Positions 5,291-5,804 of a stretch of 5,804 nucleotides of DNA are shown here, one piece after another. Under the pieces are notes generated by a model. That model did not search any database. It saw only the letters and a program-made list of their open reading frames with translations, and was not told the origin of the DNA. The stretch comes from Desulfobulbus sp. (GTDB taxonomy: Bacteria > Desulfobacterota > Desulfobulbia > Desulfobulbales > Desulfobulbaceae): contig JAUWAH010000178.1 in the NCBI GenBank assembly GCA_030602145.1, positions 1 to 5,804 on the forward strand, given 5' to 3'. A program made the translations under genes and the position numbers. How positions within the stretch are numbered: position 1 is the first letter of the stretch; each line of letters starts with the position of its first letter.

Positions 5291-5804
5291 ATGCACCATC
5301 GGGACGACATCGAGATTCTCTATGAAATCTCCCTGAAGGTGGGCACCTCCCTGGAGTTGGAGCCGATGCTGCGCGATGCGGTTTCAACCATGCTCCGCTT
5401 GCTCAACTGCAGCGGTGTCCAGATCCTTCAGGCCATGGTGGACGACGCGGCCATGCTGGTGCGATGGCAGCCGGTGATTGCCATGCCGCGGCCGATCAGC
5501 CGCAACCGGGCCCACCTGGATTTCCTTGCCGGGGTGGAACTGCCCACCGGGTTGGCCGAATGGCCGAACTGGGCGAAGCGATTGCCGATCCAGATCCAGG
5601 ATGGCCACAAGGCACGGCTGCTGTTCGACCTGCCGGGCTTCGGCGTCCTGGCCCTGGAGAAAAACGGCGAGCCCTTCGGCTTTGCCTTTGTCAGATCCCT
5701 GCAGGAACTGCTGCACAAACTGGCCAACGCCTCCCTGGCCTGCCTGGACGTGATCGAACGACGGCGCATCGAGGAGGAACTGCGCCGGCGGCGGCTCTAC
5801 GAAC
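5291..5804 (+). CDS. Signalling protein with N-terminal GAF-like sensor region (3' end outside window)
   Basis: The frame opens at ATG 5291 and stays open to the window end: 171 codons, incomplete at the C-terminus. GAGG (5281-5284) lies 6 nt before the ATG. Residues ~5-47 (DIEILYEISLKVGTSLELEP, then the MLRLLNCSGVQIL stretch) have the helix and first strand of GAF-type domains found at the front of sensor kinases and diguanylate cyclases. Residues ~108-135 form the later strands. Residues ~136-171 form a long amphipathic helix ending ERRRIEEELRRRRLYE, a typical coiled-coil signalling linker that normally leads into a PAS, HisKA or GGDEF domain. No membrane segment is seen. Being 18 bp after the FIST gene and in its frame, it is probably the output partner of the FIST protein. 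Whether it is a histidine kinase, hybrid kinase or cyclase cannot be told from the visible part. Confidence 0.8.
   Translation, partial: MHHRDDIEILYEISLKVGTSLELEPMLRDAVSTMLRLLNCSGVQILQAMVDDAAMLVRWQPVIAMPRPISRNRAHLDFLAGVELPTGLAEWPNWAKRLPIQIQDGHKARLLFDLPGFGVLALEKNGEPFGFAFVRSLQELLHKLANASLACLDVIERRRIEEELRRRRLYE

Overview
The window is GC-rich bacterial chromosome with dense, ordinary gene spacing. It shows no mobile-element genes, no CRISPR array and no tRNA or rRNA. An HrpB-type helicase, a solitary Nif11-like peptide and a FIST/sensor pair together would suit a Gram-negative proteobacterium or Desulfobacterota member (Desulfobulbaceae-like is my guess). That placement is inferred from gene content only.

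Layout. (1) Positions 1-1511, plus strand: the C-terminal ~60% of the DEAH-type helicase HrpB, cut by the window start. (2) Positions 1534-2304, minus strand: a short-chain dehydrogenase/reductase that converges on hrpB with only 22 bp between them. (3) Positions 2305-2495: a short spacer holding a decayed 74-bp palindromic repeat and a possible 42-residue small ORF with an excellent ribosome binding site. (4) Positions 2496-3146, minus strand: a glyoxalase II-like metallo-beta-lactamase-fold hydrolase. (5) Positions 3147-3506: a divergent control region with repeated half-sites, hairpins and a candidate sigma-54 promoter. (6) Positions 3507-3728, plus strand: a 73-residue Nif11-domain peptide ending in a Cys-free NPPKRMIWWQ tail. 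(7) Positions 3729-4132: about 400 bp without a convincing gene, opening with a strong stem-loop. (8) Positions 4133-5272, plus strand: a stand-alone FIST-domain sensor protein. (9) Position 5291 to the window end, plus strand: the N-terminal part of a signalling protein, probably a sensor kinase or similar, running off the window.

How the genes relate. The FIST gene and the sensor gene are 18 bp apart and in the same reading frame, so they very likely form one operon encoding a ligand-sensing signalling module. The Nif11-like peptide resembles a RiPP precursor, but no maturation enzyme or exporter lies in the window, so it is an orphan here. The hydrolase and the SDR point the same way and could share a transcript, but nothing ties them to one pathway. 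The most interesting element is the orphan Nif11-like gene with its own structured upstream region and downstream hairpin.
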